Positions 16,023-24,200 of a stretch of DNA of 40,008 nucleotides are shown here, one piece after another (the first letter of the stretch is position 1; every line of letters starts with the position of its first letter). Made by a program: the position numbers and the translations under genes. Under the pieces are notes generated by a model. It was not told the DNA's origin, searched no databases, and was given only the letters and a program-made list of their open reading frames with translations. Source of the stretch: Dehalococcoidia bacterium (GTDB lineage Bacteria; Chloroflexota; Dehalococcoidia; Tepidiformales; Tepidiformaceae); the NCBI GenBank assembly GCA_022451885.1, contig JAKUNN010000002.1, forward strand, positions 1 through 40,008. Reading direction: 5' to 3'.

Positions 16023-16544
16023 ATGTCTACAAAACCACGAGTTAGTTCGGCAATCCCTGAACAAACACCCAACTTTGGTTCAGCACTGGCACATCAGCCT
16101 GGCTTAGCAGAAGCTTTTGGGAAACTATATGCAACATTTTGGGGATCTAACGAGCTAGACCATCGAACAAAAGAAATTACACGAATGAGGAATGCCCGCG
16201 TTACTGACTGCGGATTCTGAAAACAAGTACGCTTCGCCGTGGCGCGTGAGCAAGGATTAACTGAAGAACATGTCGAACAGATAGATGATGGCTACGAGAC
16301 TTCAACGCTATCTGAACGCGATAAAACTGCGCTACAACTAACCGATGCCATAGTCGGGGATCCTAGGCAAGTGCCCGAATCATTGCAAAAGCAGCTCCGT
16401 GATCATTTCAGCGATCCCCAAATTGTAGAAATGTCTCTAGGTGTAGGACTATTTTTAGCTCTTTCAAAAGTCCTGATTTCCCTTGGACTAGAACCTGAAG
16501 AAATGGATATAGCCATAACACCAACACCAGGAAGTGCCAACTAA
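16023..16544 (+). CDS. CMD/AhpD-like selenoprotein (in-frame TGA read as selenocysteine, CxxU)
   Basis: A 174-codon frame with one internal TGA at codon 66 (16218-16220). The ORF track splits it into 16023-16220 and 16239-16544, but both lie in the same frame and together make one CMD-family protein of normal length. The sequence around the TGA reads VTDCGF-TGA-KQVRFAVAREQGL, which aligns with the redox motif of AhpD-like proteins, so the TGA occupies the place of the second catalytic Cys (C63-G-F-U66). AhpD-like and CMD-domain selenoproteins with CxxU are known from marine metagenome surveys. A stem-loop follows at SECIS distance. GAGGAG precedes the ATG. Alternatives are a nonsense-mutated pseudogene or a sequencing error in a Cys codon (TGC/TGT); the exact placement and intact downstream frame argue against decay. 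Confidence 0.8.
16227..16251 (+). promoter_or_regulatory. Candidate bacterial SECIS element
   Basis: Immediately after the in-frame TGA the message can fold as GCUU + CGC stem, apical loop CGUG, then GCG + GUGAGC, with a bulge; an alternative fold pairs ACGC with GCGU and leaves UU bulged. Either way the apical loop begins about 17 nt past the TGA and holds a G in its first two positions, as the bacterial SECIS consensus requires. Folding was done by eye. Confidence 0.5.
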
Positions 16545-16628
16545 ATTTATCTGCTGTTTGACATGTTAGAAACAGACTGGCAGCATCATTGTGTACAAAC
16601 GACAGAAAACCACAAAACGGAGATAATT

Positions 16629-17954
16629 ATGGTCACAGAGTCACGACTTTCAGGAACACCTATGGAAAAGGCGCCAGAGCCAGAATTAGGTACAGAACTG
16701 ATTCCAGCTGAACGCTATACCTCAGAGGAATACAGGCAACTTGAATGGGATCGTATGTGGACAAAGGTCTGGAATTGGGCTGGCCGTCTGCAGGATATCC
16801 CAAACCCTGGTGATTATTTCACCTTTGAACTAGGTAGTGAGTCGATTCTTATCGTCCGTGAAACCGAAGATAAAATACGTGCTTTCTATAACGTTTGCCC
16901 ACATCGTGGAAACCAGATTCGTAACGCTGGTATCGGTCATGCTGAAACATTCCAGTGTGCTTACCATTTCTTTGAGTTTGACCTTCAGGGTCACCTCGTT
17001 TGTGTACCAGATGAGTACACATTCACCCAGGGCGTACCAACAGAAACCGGTTTGGTAGAACTTCCATGTGATACATGGGGCGGCACCGTTTGGATTAACA
17101 TGAATGAGGATTGTGAATCTCTAGAAGAATTCCTCGGTGTTATCCCTGAACACCTAGACCCATATCATTTCGAAGATATGTATATGGTTCAGGATAGAAC
17201 AATTGAATGGGATACAAACTGGAAAGCTTCAGTAGATGCATTCAATGAGGTTTACCACGTCCAGGGTATTCATCCACAAATTCTTGAATCACTCGATGAT
17301 ATCAATGTACAGATCGACCTCTATGAACGACATAATCGCTATCTCGTCCCCTTCGGTTTGGTAAGTCCTCGCTATCCAAATCAGGATGAAATAACAAGTT
17401 CCCTTAAAGGGATGATGCTTACAGCTGGTATTGATCCAGAAACATTTGATGGCAACATGGCAGACGTTCGTCCCGCTATGCAAAAGGCAACAAGAGAGAA
17501 AGCCGAAGCTGCTGGTATGGATTTCTCAGACTTGAATGATGATCAGATGACGGACGACTACCACTACTACATCTTCCCAAATCTGACCTTCAATACCCAC
17601 GCAGGTGGATTTATGATGTTTCGACAGCGCCCACATCCAACTGATCCCAATAAAATGTTCTATGACCTGCAGAACTTTGCACTCATTCCTGCCGTGGTTC
17701 CGCACAATGGTGCAGATGCAGATGCTGGACAAAGAAGTAGTGTTGAGCCTCCCCCAAGACCAAAACACGAAACCTATAAACATGGCGAAGTCTCGTTAGG
17801 ACTAGGTTTAGATCAAGATTCATACAATCTGCCAAGGGTGCAGAGAGGGATGGGCTCAAAAGCGTATAAGGGCTTATTGATTAACTATCGAGAACGTCGC
17901 ATCCGACACATGCACAAAACTCTTGATGATTATATCGAGGGACCTGACCGCTAA
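16629..17954 (+). CDS. Rieske [2Fe-2S] ring-hydroxylating oxygenase, alpha subunit
   Basis: Catalytic subunit of a Rieske non-heme iron oxygenase. The Rieske cluster ligands are C90-P-H92 and C110-AY-H113. The mononuclear iron site is seen in NEVYHVQGIH, with H210 and H215 and E207 as the bridging acid where naphthalene dioxygenase has Asp. The ATG at 16629, with CGGAG seven bases upstream, replaces the track start; 441 residues is a normal length. No beta subunit gene is nearby, so it may be an alpha-only (alpha3) type. The ferredoxin gene follows after 62 bases; no dedicated reductase is seen. Substrates of such enzymes range from aromatics to quaternary amines and hydrocarbons; the context suggests a recalcitrant organic acid but this is inference. 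Confidence 0.93.
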   Translation: MVTESRLSGTPMEKAPEPELGTELIPAERYTSEEYRQLEWDRMWTKVWNWAGRLQDIPNPGDYFTFELGSESILIVRETEDKIRAFYNVCPHRGNQIRNAGIGHAETFQCAYHFFEFDLQGHLVCVPDEYTFTQGVPTETGLVELPCDTWGGTVWINMNEDCESLEEFLGVIPEHLDPYHFEDMYMVQDRTIEWDTNWKASVDAFNEVYHVQGIHPQILESLDDINVQIDLYERHNRYLVPFGLVSPRYPNQDEITSSLKGMMLTAGIDPETFDGNMADVRPAMQKATREKAEAAGMDFSDLNDDQMTDDYHYYIFPNLTFNTHAGGFMMFRQRPHPTDPNKMFYDLQNFALIPAVVPHNGADADAGQRSSVEPPPRPKHETYKHGEVSLGLGLDQDSYNLPRVQRGMGSKAYKGLLINYRERRIRHMHKTLDDYIEGPDR

Positions 17955-17961
17955 ATGAAAC

Positions 17962-17997
17962 AACCTATACACTAATAGGGCTGTGCCGATATAGGTT
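17962..17997 (+). promoter_or_regulatory. Inverted repeat between oxygenase and ferredoxin genes
   Basis: AACCTATA and TATAGGTT form a perfect 8-bp inverted repeat with a 20-nt loop in the 62-base gap between the two genes, ending 8 bases before the AAGGA site of the ferredoxin. There is no U-tract, so a processing or stabilising hairpin is more likely than a terminator. Confidence 0.35.
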
Positions 17998-18016
17998 TAC
18001 GCTGAAAGGAATACTA

Positions 18017-18403
18017 GTGAGCCAAGAGGAAGAAATACCATTTACTTCAGTAGGTGAAGAAGGGATGCTCAAGCTTAATGAAGTTGCGCAAGTTGCAATT
18101 GAAGATACACAAATACTGTTAGTTAATGCTGAAGGCCAATACTACGCAATTCAAGATCTATGTACTCATGATGACGCTCCCCTTGGACAAGGGAGGGTAG
18201 TTGGTTGTGAAATAGAATGTGCGCGGCATGGTGCAAAATTTGATGTTACAGATGGTTCAGCCACAGCATTACCTGCATTTAGACCCATCGCAACGTTTCC
18301 TGTACGGATCAAGGATGGGGTAATCGAAGTGCAATATAAGAAACCTGAACCACCAAAATTTGAAGATCCTCGTATTGGATTTCAACCATTTCCGTCAGCC
18401 TAA
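18017..18403 (+). CDS. Rieske-type [2Fe-2S] ferredoxin
   Basis: Small soluble electron carrier for the oxygenase encoded just upstream. The 128-residue protein has the Rieske ligand sets C49-T-H51 and C68-AR-H71 with the usual GQGRVVGCEIECARHGAKFD spacing and the downstream P-rich loop. A GTG start with AAGGA six bases upstream is used. The C-terminus (about residues 105-128) is an extra Pro-rich tail. An apoptosis-inducing-factor-type or other ferredoxin reductase would be needed but is not in the window. Confidence 0.92.
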   Translation: MSQEEEIPFTSVGEEGMLKLNEVAQVAIEDTQILLVNAEGQYYAIQDLCTHDDAPLGQGRVVGCEIECARHGAKFDVTDGSATALPAFRPIATFPVRIKDGVIEVQYKKPEPPKFEDPRIGFQPFPSA

Positions 18404-18471
18404 GAACAGGATGTAATATAAGAAGACAATGGCGACTACATGCTAGGCGTTATGTACATTAAGGAGTAATC

Positions 18472-20142
18472 GTGAGTGGATTAAATAAAAAGGGTCGAGA
18501 TTCAGAATTACGACAAAATTATGAAGACAGCGTTGCTGCCGAAGGCAGGGAGGGGGCGGGTCCATACACAACGATTTCAAGTCGGCCTATCAATCGCCTA
18601 TACGACCCAACAGATATAGAACATCTTGACTACGAAAAAGATATCAACCTTCCTGGTTCATATCCGTATACAAGAGGCGTCCATAAAACTGGGTATAGAG
18701 GGAAAAGTTGGACAATTAGAATGTTCAGCGGCTTCGGTTCAGTAGAAGAGACAAATGCCCGCTACCACGATTTATTGAATGCTGGAAATAACGGCCTTTC
18801 AATCGCTTTTGATATGCCTACATTAATGGGTTATGACCATGATGAACCTTGGGCCGCAGGGGAGTTTGGTTCATGTGGAGTTGCAGTGGACTCCATTAAA
18901 GACATGGAAATCCTATTACAGGATTTACCCCTAGACAAAATTACAACCTCGATGACGATTAATAGCCCTGCACCAGTAATTTGGGCACTATTTATCGCAG
19001 CAGCTGAGAAACGAGGCGTGCCCCGTTCTGCATTAGCAGGAACGCTACAGAACGACATACTCAAAGAATATATCGCTCAGAATGAGTTTATTTTCCCACC
19101 ACGTGACTCAATGAAACTCGTTACTGACACAGTCGAATTTGCTACAAATGAGATGCCGAGCTGGAATCCAATTAGTGTCAGCGGATACCACATTCGAGAG
19201 GCCGGCTCTACCTCAGCACAAGAACTAGCATTCACACTGGCCGATGGTATCGAATATGTACGGTGGGGAATCGAGCGAGGTCTTTCCGTTGATAGTTTTG
19301 CTCCTCGAATTTCCTTCTTCTTTAACTGTCATAATGATTTCTTTGAAGAAATAGCTAAATTCAGGGCTGCTCGTCGACTATGGGCTCGTGTTATGAGAGA
19401 AGATTTTGGTGCAGAAATGCCACGTTCGTGGCTGATGCGTTTCCACACTCAAACTGCTGGAGTTTCCTTAACGGAACAGCAACCAGAGGTGAACCTAGTA
19501 CGTGTAGCAATCCAAGCTCTAGCTGGTGTTTTAGGCGGTACACAATCACTCCACACTGATTCAATGGACGAAGCTCTTGCATTACCATCAGACAAGGCGG
19601 TTAGACTAGCAGTCCGAACACAACAAGTACTTCTGCATGAAACTGGCGTTGCTAACACTGTAGATCCATTGGGTGGATCATATTTCCTTGAAAAACTTAC
19701 TGATGACATGGAAAAAGAAGCACGTGCTTACTTTGAACGCATTGAAGAGATCGGTGGAGTAATTCCTGCTCTTGAAACAGGCTATTTCCAAAAAGAAATT
19801 GCTGATGCTTCAGCTCGCTTCCAACGAGAAGTCGAAAGCGGTGAACGTACGATCGTTGGTGTTAATGATTTCATCACAGATGAGCCACTAGAAATTCCAA
19901 TCTTAAAGATGGATCCTGAGGGAGAACGCAGGCACTTAGTTCGATTGAAAAAACTCAAGTCAGAACGTGACGCTGACGCCTGGGGAGAAGCTATGCGCGC
20001 ACTAGAAAAAGCCAGTGAAGCAGGTAATGAGAACTTAATGCCTTTAATTCTTGATGCTGTAAATGTAGGGGCAACCTCGGGAGAAATTTGTAACATGTGG
20101 CGTCGAGTTTACGGAGAATACCAAGAACACGTTGTTGTTTAG
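18472..20142 (+). CDS. Acyl-CoA mutase large subunit, isobutyryl-CoA-mutase-like
   Basis: Adenosylcobalamin-dependent 1,2-rearrangement of an acyl-CoA. The 556 residues cover only the TIM-barrel substrate domain ([31 protein letters not shown]); there is no C-terminal B12 domain, so a separate small subunit is required and is not in the window. By hand alignment to methylmalonyl-CoA mutase, the pocket residues Tyr89, Ala116 and Arg207 (Propionibacterium numbering) correspond here to F85, A112 and Q203. The Arg that grips the free carboxylate is absent; Phe plus Gln is the pattern of isobutyryl-CoA mutase, while 2-hydroxyisobutyryl-CoA mutase has Ile and Asp at the first two. Automated pipelines would probably call it methylmalonyl-CoA mutase. 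The GTG start has AAGGAG five bases ahead. Confidence 0.88.
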   Translation: MSGLNKKGRDSELRQNYEDSVAAEGREGAGPYTTISSRPINRLYDPTDIEHLDYEKDINLPGSYPYTRGVHKTGYRGKSWTIRMFSGFGSVEETNARYHDLLNAGNNGLSIAFDMPTLMGYDHDEPWAAGEFGSCGVAVDSIKDMEILLQDLPLDKITTSMTINSPAPVIWALFIAAAEKRGVPRSALAGTLQNDILKEYIAQNEFIFPPRDSMKLVTDTVEFATNEMPSWNPISVSGYHIREAGSTSAQELAFTLADGIEYVRWGIERGLSVDSFAPRISFFFNCHNDFFEEIAKFRAARRLWARVMREDFGAEMPRSWLMRFHTQTAGVSLTEQQPEVNLVRVAIQALAGVLGGTQSLHTDSMDEALALPSDKAVRLAVRTQQVLLHETGVANTVDPLGGSYFLEKLTDDMEKEARAYFERIEEIGGVIPALETGYFQKEIADASARFQREVESGERTIVGVNDFITDEPLEIPILKMDPEGERRHLVRLKKLKSERDADAWGEAMRALEKASEAGNENLMPLILDAVNVGATSGEICNMWRRVYGEYQEHVVV

Positions 20143-20210
20143 TTTGCAAATGTTTCTGAAGGAACATTAAAGGAAATGACAACTTGCAAGACGAACGCTA
20201 ATATCCCTCC

Positions 20211-21554
20211 ATGTCAACTGAGCTTCCACTTTCAGGTATAAGAGTTCTAGACCTAACAGGAGTTTGGGCTGGATCATTTTCAACAGCTATCCTCGCCGAC
20301 TTAGGAGCAGAGGTGTTAAAGCACGAAAATCGATACATATGGCAGCCCGCAACACGTGCTGGCATAGCACGTCCTCCAAGAGAAATGACACAGGAGGGTA
20401 ATGGCTGGCTAAATGGATATCCTAATAATGAGCCCGGTCCACGCCCATGGAATTATAATCCTATGTTCATAAGCTTTTTTAGAAATAAGCGTGCATTCAC
20501 AGCTGATATTAGGAGGCCAGAGGGGCTTGAGATACTAGGAAAACTAGCAGAAATCTGTGATGTCGCAGTCGAAAATAGTGTGCCCGGAACTATGGAAAAG
20601 CTAGGGATCACTTGGGAATGGCTTAAGGAAAAAAATCCCCAGATGATTTTTTTGCGAGCATCCGGCTACGGTCTAACTGGAAAATATCGCGAGACCCGAA
20701 CGTTCGGAGCACACATTGAAGGAACTATGGGACATGCTCTACTTCGTAGTTATCGTGACGAAAGCCCGGATACGAATTCTTCAGTCTTTGCTGCCGACTA
20801 TATTGCGGGAACCCAAATGGCCTTCGCTATCATGGCAGCTCTATGGAAACGTAAGACAAGCGGGACAGGGCAACTAATAGAACTCGCATTATCTGAAAAT
20901 GCTGTTCCAATGTTTGCACAGGCGTACATGAACTTTGCACTTAATAAAAAAGAGGAAAAGCGAATTGGCAATCGTTCCATTTACGAAGAAGAAGCACCAA
21001 GTGGAATCTATCCGTGTAAACCTGTCGGAGATGGAAGTGGCCACTCAGGAGGTGACCGTTGGATTGCAATCAGCATAACTACCGATAAAGAGTGGGAAAA
21101 CTTGAAAGCATTTATGGGAGAACCAGACTGGATGCAAAGTGAGGCTTTTAAAAGCGGAGAGGGTAGAGCAGCGCAACATGACCTTTTAGACAAGCAAATA
21201 GCCGAATGGACAGTACATCATGACGATATAGAGCTGTTTCATAAATTACAGAAGAGTGGAATACCTGCCTCACCAATCCTAGACGGTTCACGTATTACAA
21301 ATGATCCTCATGTATTGGATCGTGATCTTTATCAAGAACAAGAGCTTGAGGATCCTATAGGTGTTTTTCGTTACCCAAGGCCACTGTATTTATTACCCGC
21401 ATCTGAGGAAAAAGGAATAAGACTAGCCCCTAGAGCGATGGGCCAAGACAACGAATATGTATATCGTGAACTACTAAACATCACCGATGAGGAATATCTA
21501 GCACTTGAACAGGCAGGTCATATTGCAAACGAATTCGATGAATCCCTCCCGTAA
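20211..21554 (+). CDS. Class III (CaiB/BaiF) CoA transferase
   Basis: Moves CoA between acyl-CoA donors and a carboxylic acid acceptor. The opening LPLSGIRVLDLTGVWAGSFSTAILADLGAEV is the typical class III N-terminus, and ADYIAGTQMAFAIMAALWKR carries the Asp that forms the acyl-anhydride intermediate. Length 447 is slightly longer than the usual 400 or so, with an insertion around residues 55-85. No Shine-Dalgarno site is obvious ahead of the ATG. Located next to the mutase, it could activate the product of the oxygenase for rearrangement; that link is inferred from position. Confidence 0.9.
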   Translation: MSTELPLSGIRVLDLTGVWAGSFSTAILADLGAEVLKHENRYIWQPATRAGIARPPREMTQEGNGWLNGYPNNEPGPRPWNYNPMFISFFRNKRAFTADIRRPEGLEILGKLAEICDVAVENSVPGTMEKLGITWEWLKEKNPQMIFLRASGYGLTGKYRETRTFGAHIEGTMGHALLRSYRDESPDTNSSVFAADYIAGTQMAFAIMAALWKRKTSGTGQLIELALSENAVPMFAQAYMNFALNKKEEKRIGNRSIYEEEAPSGIYPCKPVGDGSGHSGGDRWIAISITTDKEWENLKAFMGEPDWMQSEAFKSGEGRAAQHDLLDKQIAEWTVHHDDIELFHKLQKSGIPASPILDGSRITNDPHVLDRDLYQEQELEDPIGVFRYPRPLYLLPASEEKGIRLAPRAMGQDNEYVYRELLNITDEEYLALEQAGHIANEFDESLP

Positions 21555-21590
21555 ATCTTGACCTCACTTAAAACAAATAAAGGAAAGAAC

Positions 21591-22160
21591 ATGGCAACAG
21601 TAGAAGAAATCGAAAATGCATTGGACCACGTTGAATTGCAACAACTACCTCTAAAATACGGACATGCACTGGATCTGATCGGACGGGGACGACATCGCAA
21701 AGATGAAAGCAGCATGAAAGAAGGATCGGAGTTACTAAGAGAATGCTTTAGTGAGGATTTTATCTTCGAAGAGTTAGGTGGGGAAACGATCAATGTCCCC
21801 GGCGCAGAAGGATGGATTGACTACGTAGCAAATGCTCTCGGAGGCTTCGTAGGTACGCAACACTTAATCGCCCCACCCCTAGTAATCATTAAAACAAGCC
21901 CTTCGAATAAAGATGGGATTCGCATCGGTGGAAAAGCTACCCTACGGAGCTACGTTATAGCTACCCATATTTCGCCACCTCCTGGGACAGAAATTTACGA
22001 TTTAGGAAAGAAATCACCAGCAACTACAACTGGAACAAACTTTGGTGTATACGGAACATATAGAGACGAATGTATTCGTACGAAAGAAGGATGGCGTATC
22101 AGAAGACGATCGCTAGATTATCTACATACCCAAGGTTATTTTTTTAGTGAACAAATGTAA
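21591..22160 (+). CDS. NTF2-like/SnoaL-like protein
   Basis: A 189-residue protein that seems to adopt the cone-shaped NTF2-like fold: an N-terminal helix pair (VEEIENALDHVELQQLPLKYGHALD), a central FSEDFIFEELGGE strand/loop, GTQHLIAPPLVIIK, GGKATLRSYVIATH and a terminal GVYGTYRDECIRTKEGWRIRRRSLDYL. This pattern occurs in SnoaL-like cyclases, dehydratases and in small oxygenase-associated proteins. The ATG at 21591 with AAAGGA is chosen over the TTG at 21558. A dehydratase, isomerase or binding role are all possible; no catalytic residue can be assigned. Confidence 0.78.
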   Translation: MATVEEIENALDHVELQQLPLKYGHALDLIGRGRHRKDESSMKEGSELLRECFSEDFIFEELGGETINVPGAEGWIDYVANALGGFVGTQHLIAPPLVIIKTSPSNKDGIRIGGKATLRSYVIATHISPPPGTEIYDLGKKSPATTTGTNFGVYGTYRDECIRTKEGWRIRRRSLDYLHTQGYFFSEQM

Positions 22161-22220
22161 GAGATCAGCAGGTGGATATGGAGATTGAAGGGCAGTGATA
22201 AAGATATTTACAAAAAGAGC

Positions 22221-22258
22221 AGTACTTCTAGCACTTCAACGAGCGGCTAGAAAGTATT
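22221..22258 (+). terminator. Candidate stem-loop at the end of the catabolic run
   Basis: AGTACTTCTAGC pairs with GCTAGAAAGTATT (12 bp with one bulged base) around a 13-nt loop in the 124-base gap before the LLM gene. The following U-tract is poor, so termination may be partial; it could also be the leader hairpin of the next gene. Confidence 0.35.
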
Positions 22259-22284
22259 TAACTATTGCTTAAATAGGAGCATCG

Positions 22285-23205
22285 ATGAACGGAACAGTAC
22301 CTATAGGTATAGGACTACCACAAGTTTTTCCTGAAGGAAGAAATTCTGATTTAGCCGAAATCGCAACATTTGCACAAAAAGCTGAGGAAACGGGTTTTGA
22401 AAGTCTTTGGGCTCTCGAACAAATAGCTGATCAAGGAAGTATGTTAGAGCCGATCAGCCTACTATCATTTGTTTCTGCGGTCACGCAACAGGTACGCCTT
22501 GGTACTTCGGTATTTGTTTTACCCCAAAGGAATCCAATACAGCTAGCAAAAAGCCTTTCCACACTGGATTTGTTGAACAATGGACGCACAGTTGTGGGGG
22601 TAGGCATTGGCCATGGAGATGATCTTAATTCAGCTTTCGGTCTGCCACGAGGGAGACGAATTCGACGCTTCAACGAAAATCTTGCTGTTATGCGAGCACT
22701 ATGGGCTGACGAAAACGCATCGTTTGATGGTGATTTTTATAAATTTAAAAATTTACGTATGTCCCCAAAACCACAACAGCGACCAAGCATACCGATTTGG
22801 TTCGGTGCACGTAGTCAACCCGCATTGACTCGGACAGCCAAACTCGCAGATGGATGGATGGGAGCTGGCTCATCAAGCGTTAGCGAATTTGGGGAACATA
22901 TAAAATTGCTAAAAAATGCATTGGACGACCTCGATAGAGATCCTACAAATTTTATATTTTCAAAACGAATTTATTTGGCTATCGATACAAATCAAAATAG
23001 AGCAGAACAGAGGATGAAGGCTTTTTTTGCACACACATACGGAGACCCAGAGATGGCCCATCAGGTTGCTATTTGGGGTTCTCAGGAAACTGTATTTGAA
23101 AGAATTAACGAAATTATAGAACTGGGAGCAAATCATGTTTTAGCCCATTTTGTATTTGATTTCAACGAACATTTGGATGCTCTAGCACCTCTGGTAAAAC
23201 AATAA
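22285..23205 (+). CDS. LLM class flavin-dependent oxidoreductase (luciferase-like)
   Basis: TIM-barrel flavoprotein of the bacterial luciferase superfamily, using FMNH2 or F420H2. The typical segments are GFESLWALEQ (residues 31-40), VRLGTSVFVLPQRNPIQLAKSLSTLD (about 70-95), GVGIGHGDD (about 105-113), and IPIWFGARSQPALTRTAKLADGWMG (about 170-194). It starts at an ATG with TAGGAG. The family includes monooxygenases for alkanesulfonates and aromatics as well as F420-dependent dehydrogenases; the present sequence does not decide between them. It is placed between the catabolic cluster and the hopanoid operon and could belong to either transcript or stand alone. Confidence 0.88.
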   Translation: MNGTVPIGIGLPQVFPEGRNSDLAEIATFAQKAEETGFESLWALEQIADQGSMLEPISLLSFVSAVTQQVRLGTSVFVLPQRNPIQLAKSLSTLDLLNNGRTVVGVGIGHGDDLNSAFGLPRGRRIRRFNENLAVMRALWADENASFDGDFYKFKNLRMSPKPQQRPSIPIWFGARSQPALTRTAKLADGWMGAGSSSVSEFGEHIKLLKNALDDLDRDPTNFIFSKRIYLAIDTNQNRAEQRMKAFFAHTYGDPEMAHQVAIWGSQETVFERINEIIELGANHVLAHFVFDFNEHLDALAPLVKQ

Positions 23206-23270
23206 ATTACGTATTGCAAAGTTACTAAGGAAGAAAATAATCAACTATACTGCTACACGAAAGGAACAAA

Positions 23271-24200
23271 ATGGTTGAAATTTTACGAGCCAACGAAATG
23301 GGTTTTTGTATGGGGGTCCGACGGGCAGTACAAATAATGGAACATGAATCCGCAGAAGGAAGACCCATCGTAAGTGCTGGTGAAATAGTGCATAACCCTC
23401 GGGTCGTAGAACAACTCGAAAAGGTTGGGGTACGACAGCTACCTGGTCCGGATGAAATAGCGGGTGATTTCGGCAAAGCGACAGCAGAATATGTTAAAAA
23501 CGAACGTGTAGCTATTACTGCACATGGGGTTGGCGAAAAGGTTTTACGTGATATTGAGTCCGCAGGTCTTGAAATTGTTGATACAACATGCCCTGTAGTT
23601 ACACGTGCACAACGATTTGCACAAAAATTTGTACGCGATGGCTGGCATGTTTTGATCTTTGGTGATCCGGGCCATAAAGAGGTGAGAGGAACTATCGGTT
23701 GGGCTTTTGATAAAAAAGGAGAGGCCAAGGCAACCGTAACAGCACAATCAGATTTATCCCATCTTAAAAAAATGATTGAGGAGTTCCCCGGTGGCTTCCC
23801 TAATAAAATTGGGGTTATGGCACAAACAACCCACAAAATGGAAGCATTTGCCCAATTTGTCTCTAATTTGATGTTGTTACAACGAGATGCCAACTTTGAA
23901 ATGCATGTAGTTAATACACTTTGTCACGCGACCACAGGCCAACAAGAAGAAGCAGCAGCATTAGCCAAAATTGTGGATCTTATGATAGTAGTGGGCGGTC
24001 AAAAAAGTGCCAACACACGTCACCTACGAGAGGTTTGCGAGGAACAAGGTACCACCACTTATCACATAGAAAACCCAGACCAAATCAACCCTGAATGGTT
24101 AAAAGGAAAAGTACGTGTCGGTTTAACAGCAGGGGCTTCGACACCTGATAGCTCCATTGATGAAGTAGAAAACAGGCTTATAGAATTATCTCAAAGCTAG
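23271..24200 (+). CDS. ispH: 4-hydroxy-3-methylbut-2-enyl diphosphate reductase
   Basis: Last step of the MEP isoprenoid pathway: reduces HMBPP to IPP and DMAPP with a [4Fe-4S] cluster. The three cluster cysteines are C13 (GFCMGVRRA), C107 (DTTCP) and C218 (NTLCHAT). The catalytic Glu lies in GHKEVRG, where most enzymes read HPEV, and the third motif reads CHATTGQQ instead of the commoner CxATxxRQ, so it belongs to a divergent branch. Length 309 is normal. It heads the hopanoid operon: its stop is followed without a gap by the squalene-hopene cyclase ATG, so C5 precursor supply is directly coupled to triterpene synthesis. AAAGGA precedes the ATG; a TATACT at 23246-23251 could be its -10 box. 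Confidence 0.93.
   Translation: MVEILRANEMGFCMGVRRAVQIMEHESAEGRPIVSAGEIVHNPRVVEQLEKVGVRQLPGPDEIAGDFGKATAEYVKNERVAITAHGVGEKVLRDIESAGLEIVDTTCPVVTRAQRFAQKFVRDGWHVLIFGDPGHKEVRGTIGWAFDKKGEAKATVTAQSDLSHLKKMIEEFPGGFPNKIGVMAQTTHKMEAFAQFVSNLMLLQRDANFEMHVVNTLCHATTGQQEEAAALAKIVDLMIVVGGQKSANTRHLREVCEEQGTTTYHIENPDQINPEWLKGKVRVGLTAGASTPDSSIDEVENRLIELSQS

Noticed and set aside
16218-16220. Reading the CMD gene as a pseudogene broken by a nonsense codon
   Set aside because: The TGA sits exactly at the redox Cys position, the frame continues unchanged for 108 codons with family-like sequence, and a SECIS-like hairpin follows; decay would not target this codon.
23225-23893. 222-aa minus-strand ORF over ispH
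   Set aside because: Antisense shadow; ispH has all three cluster cysteines.
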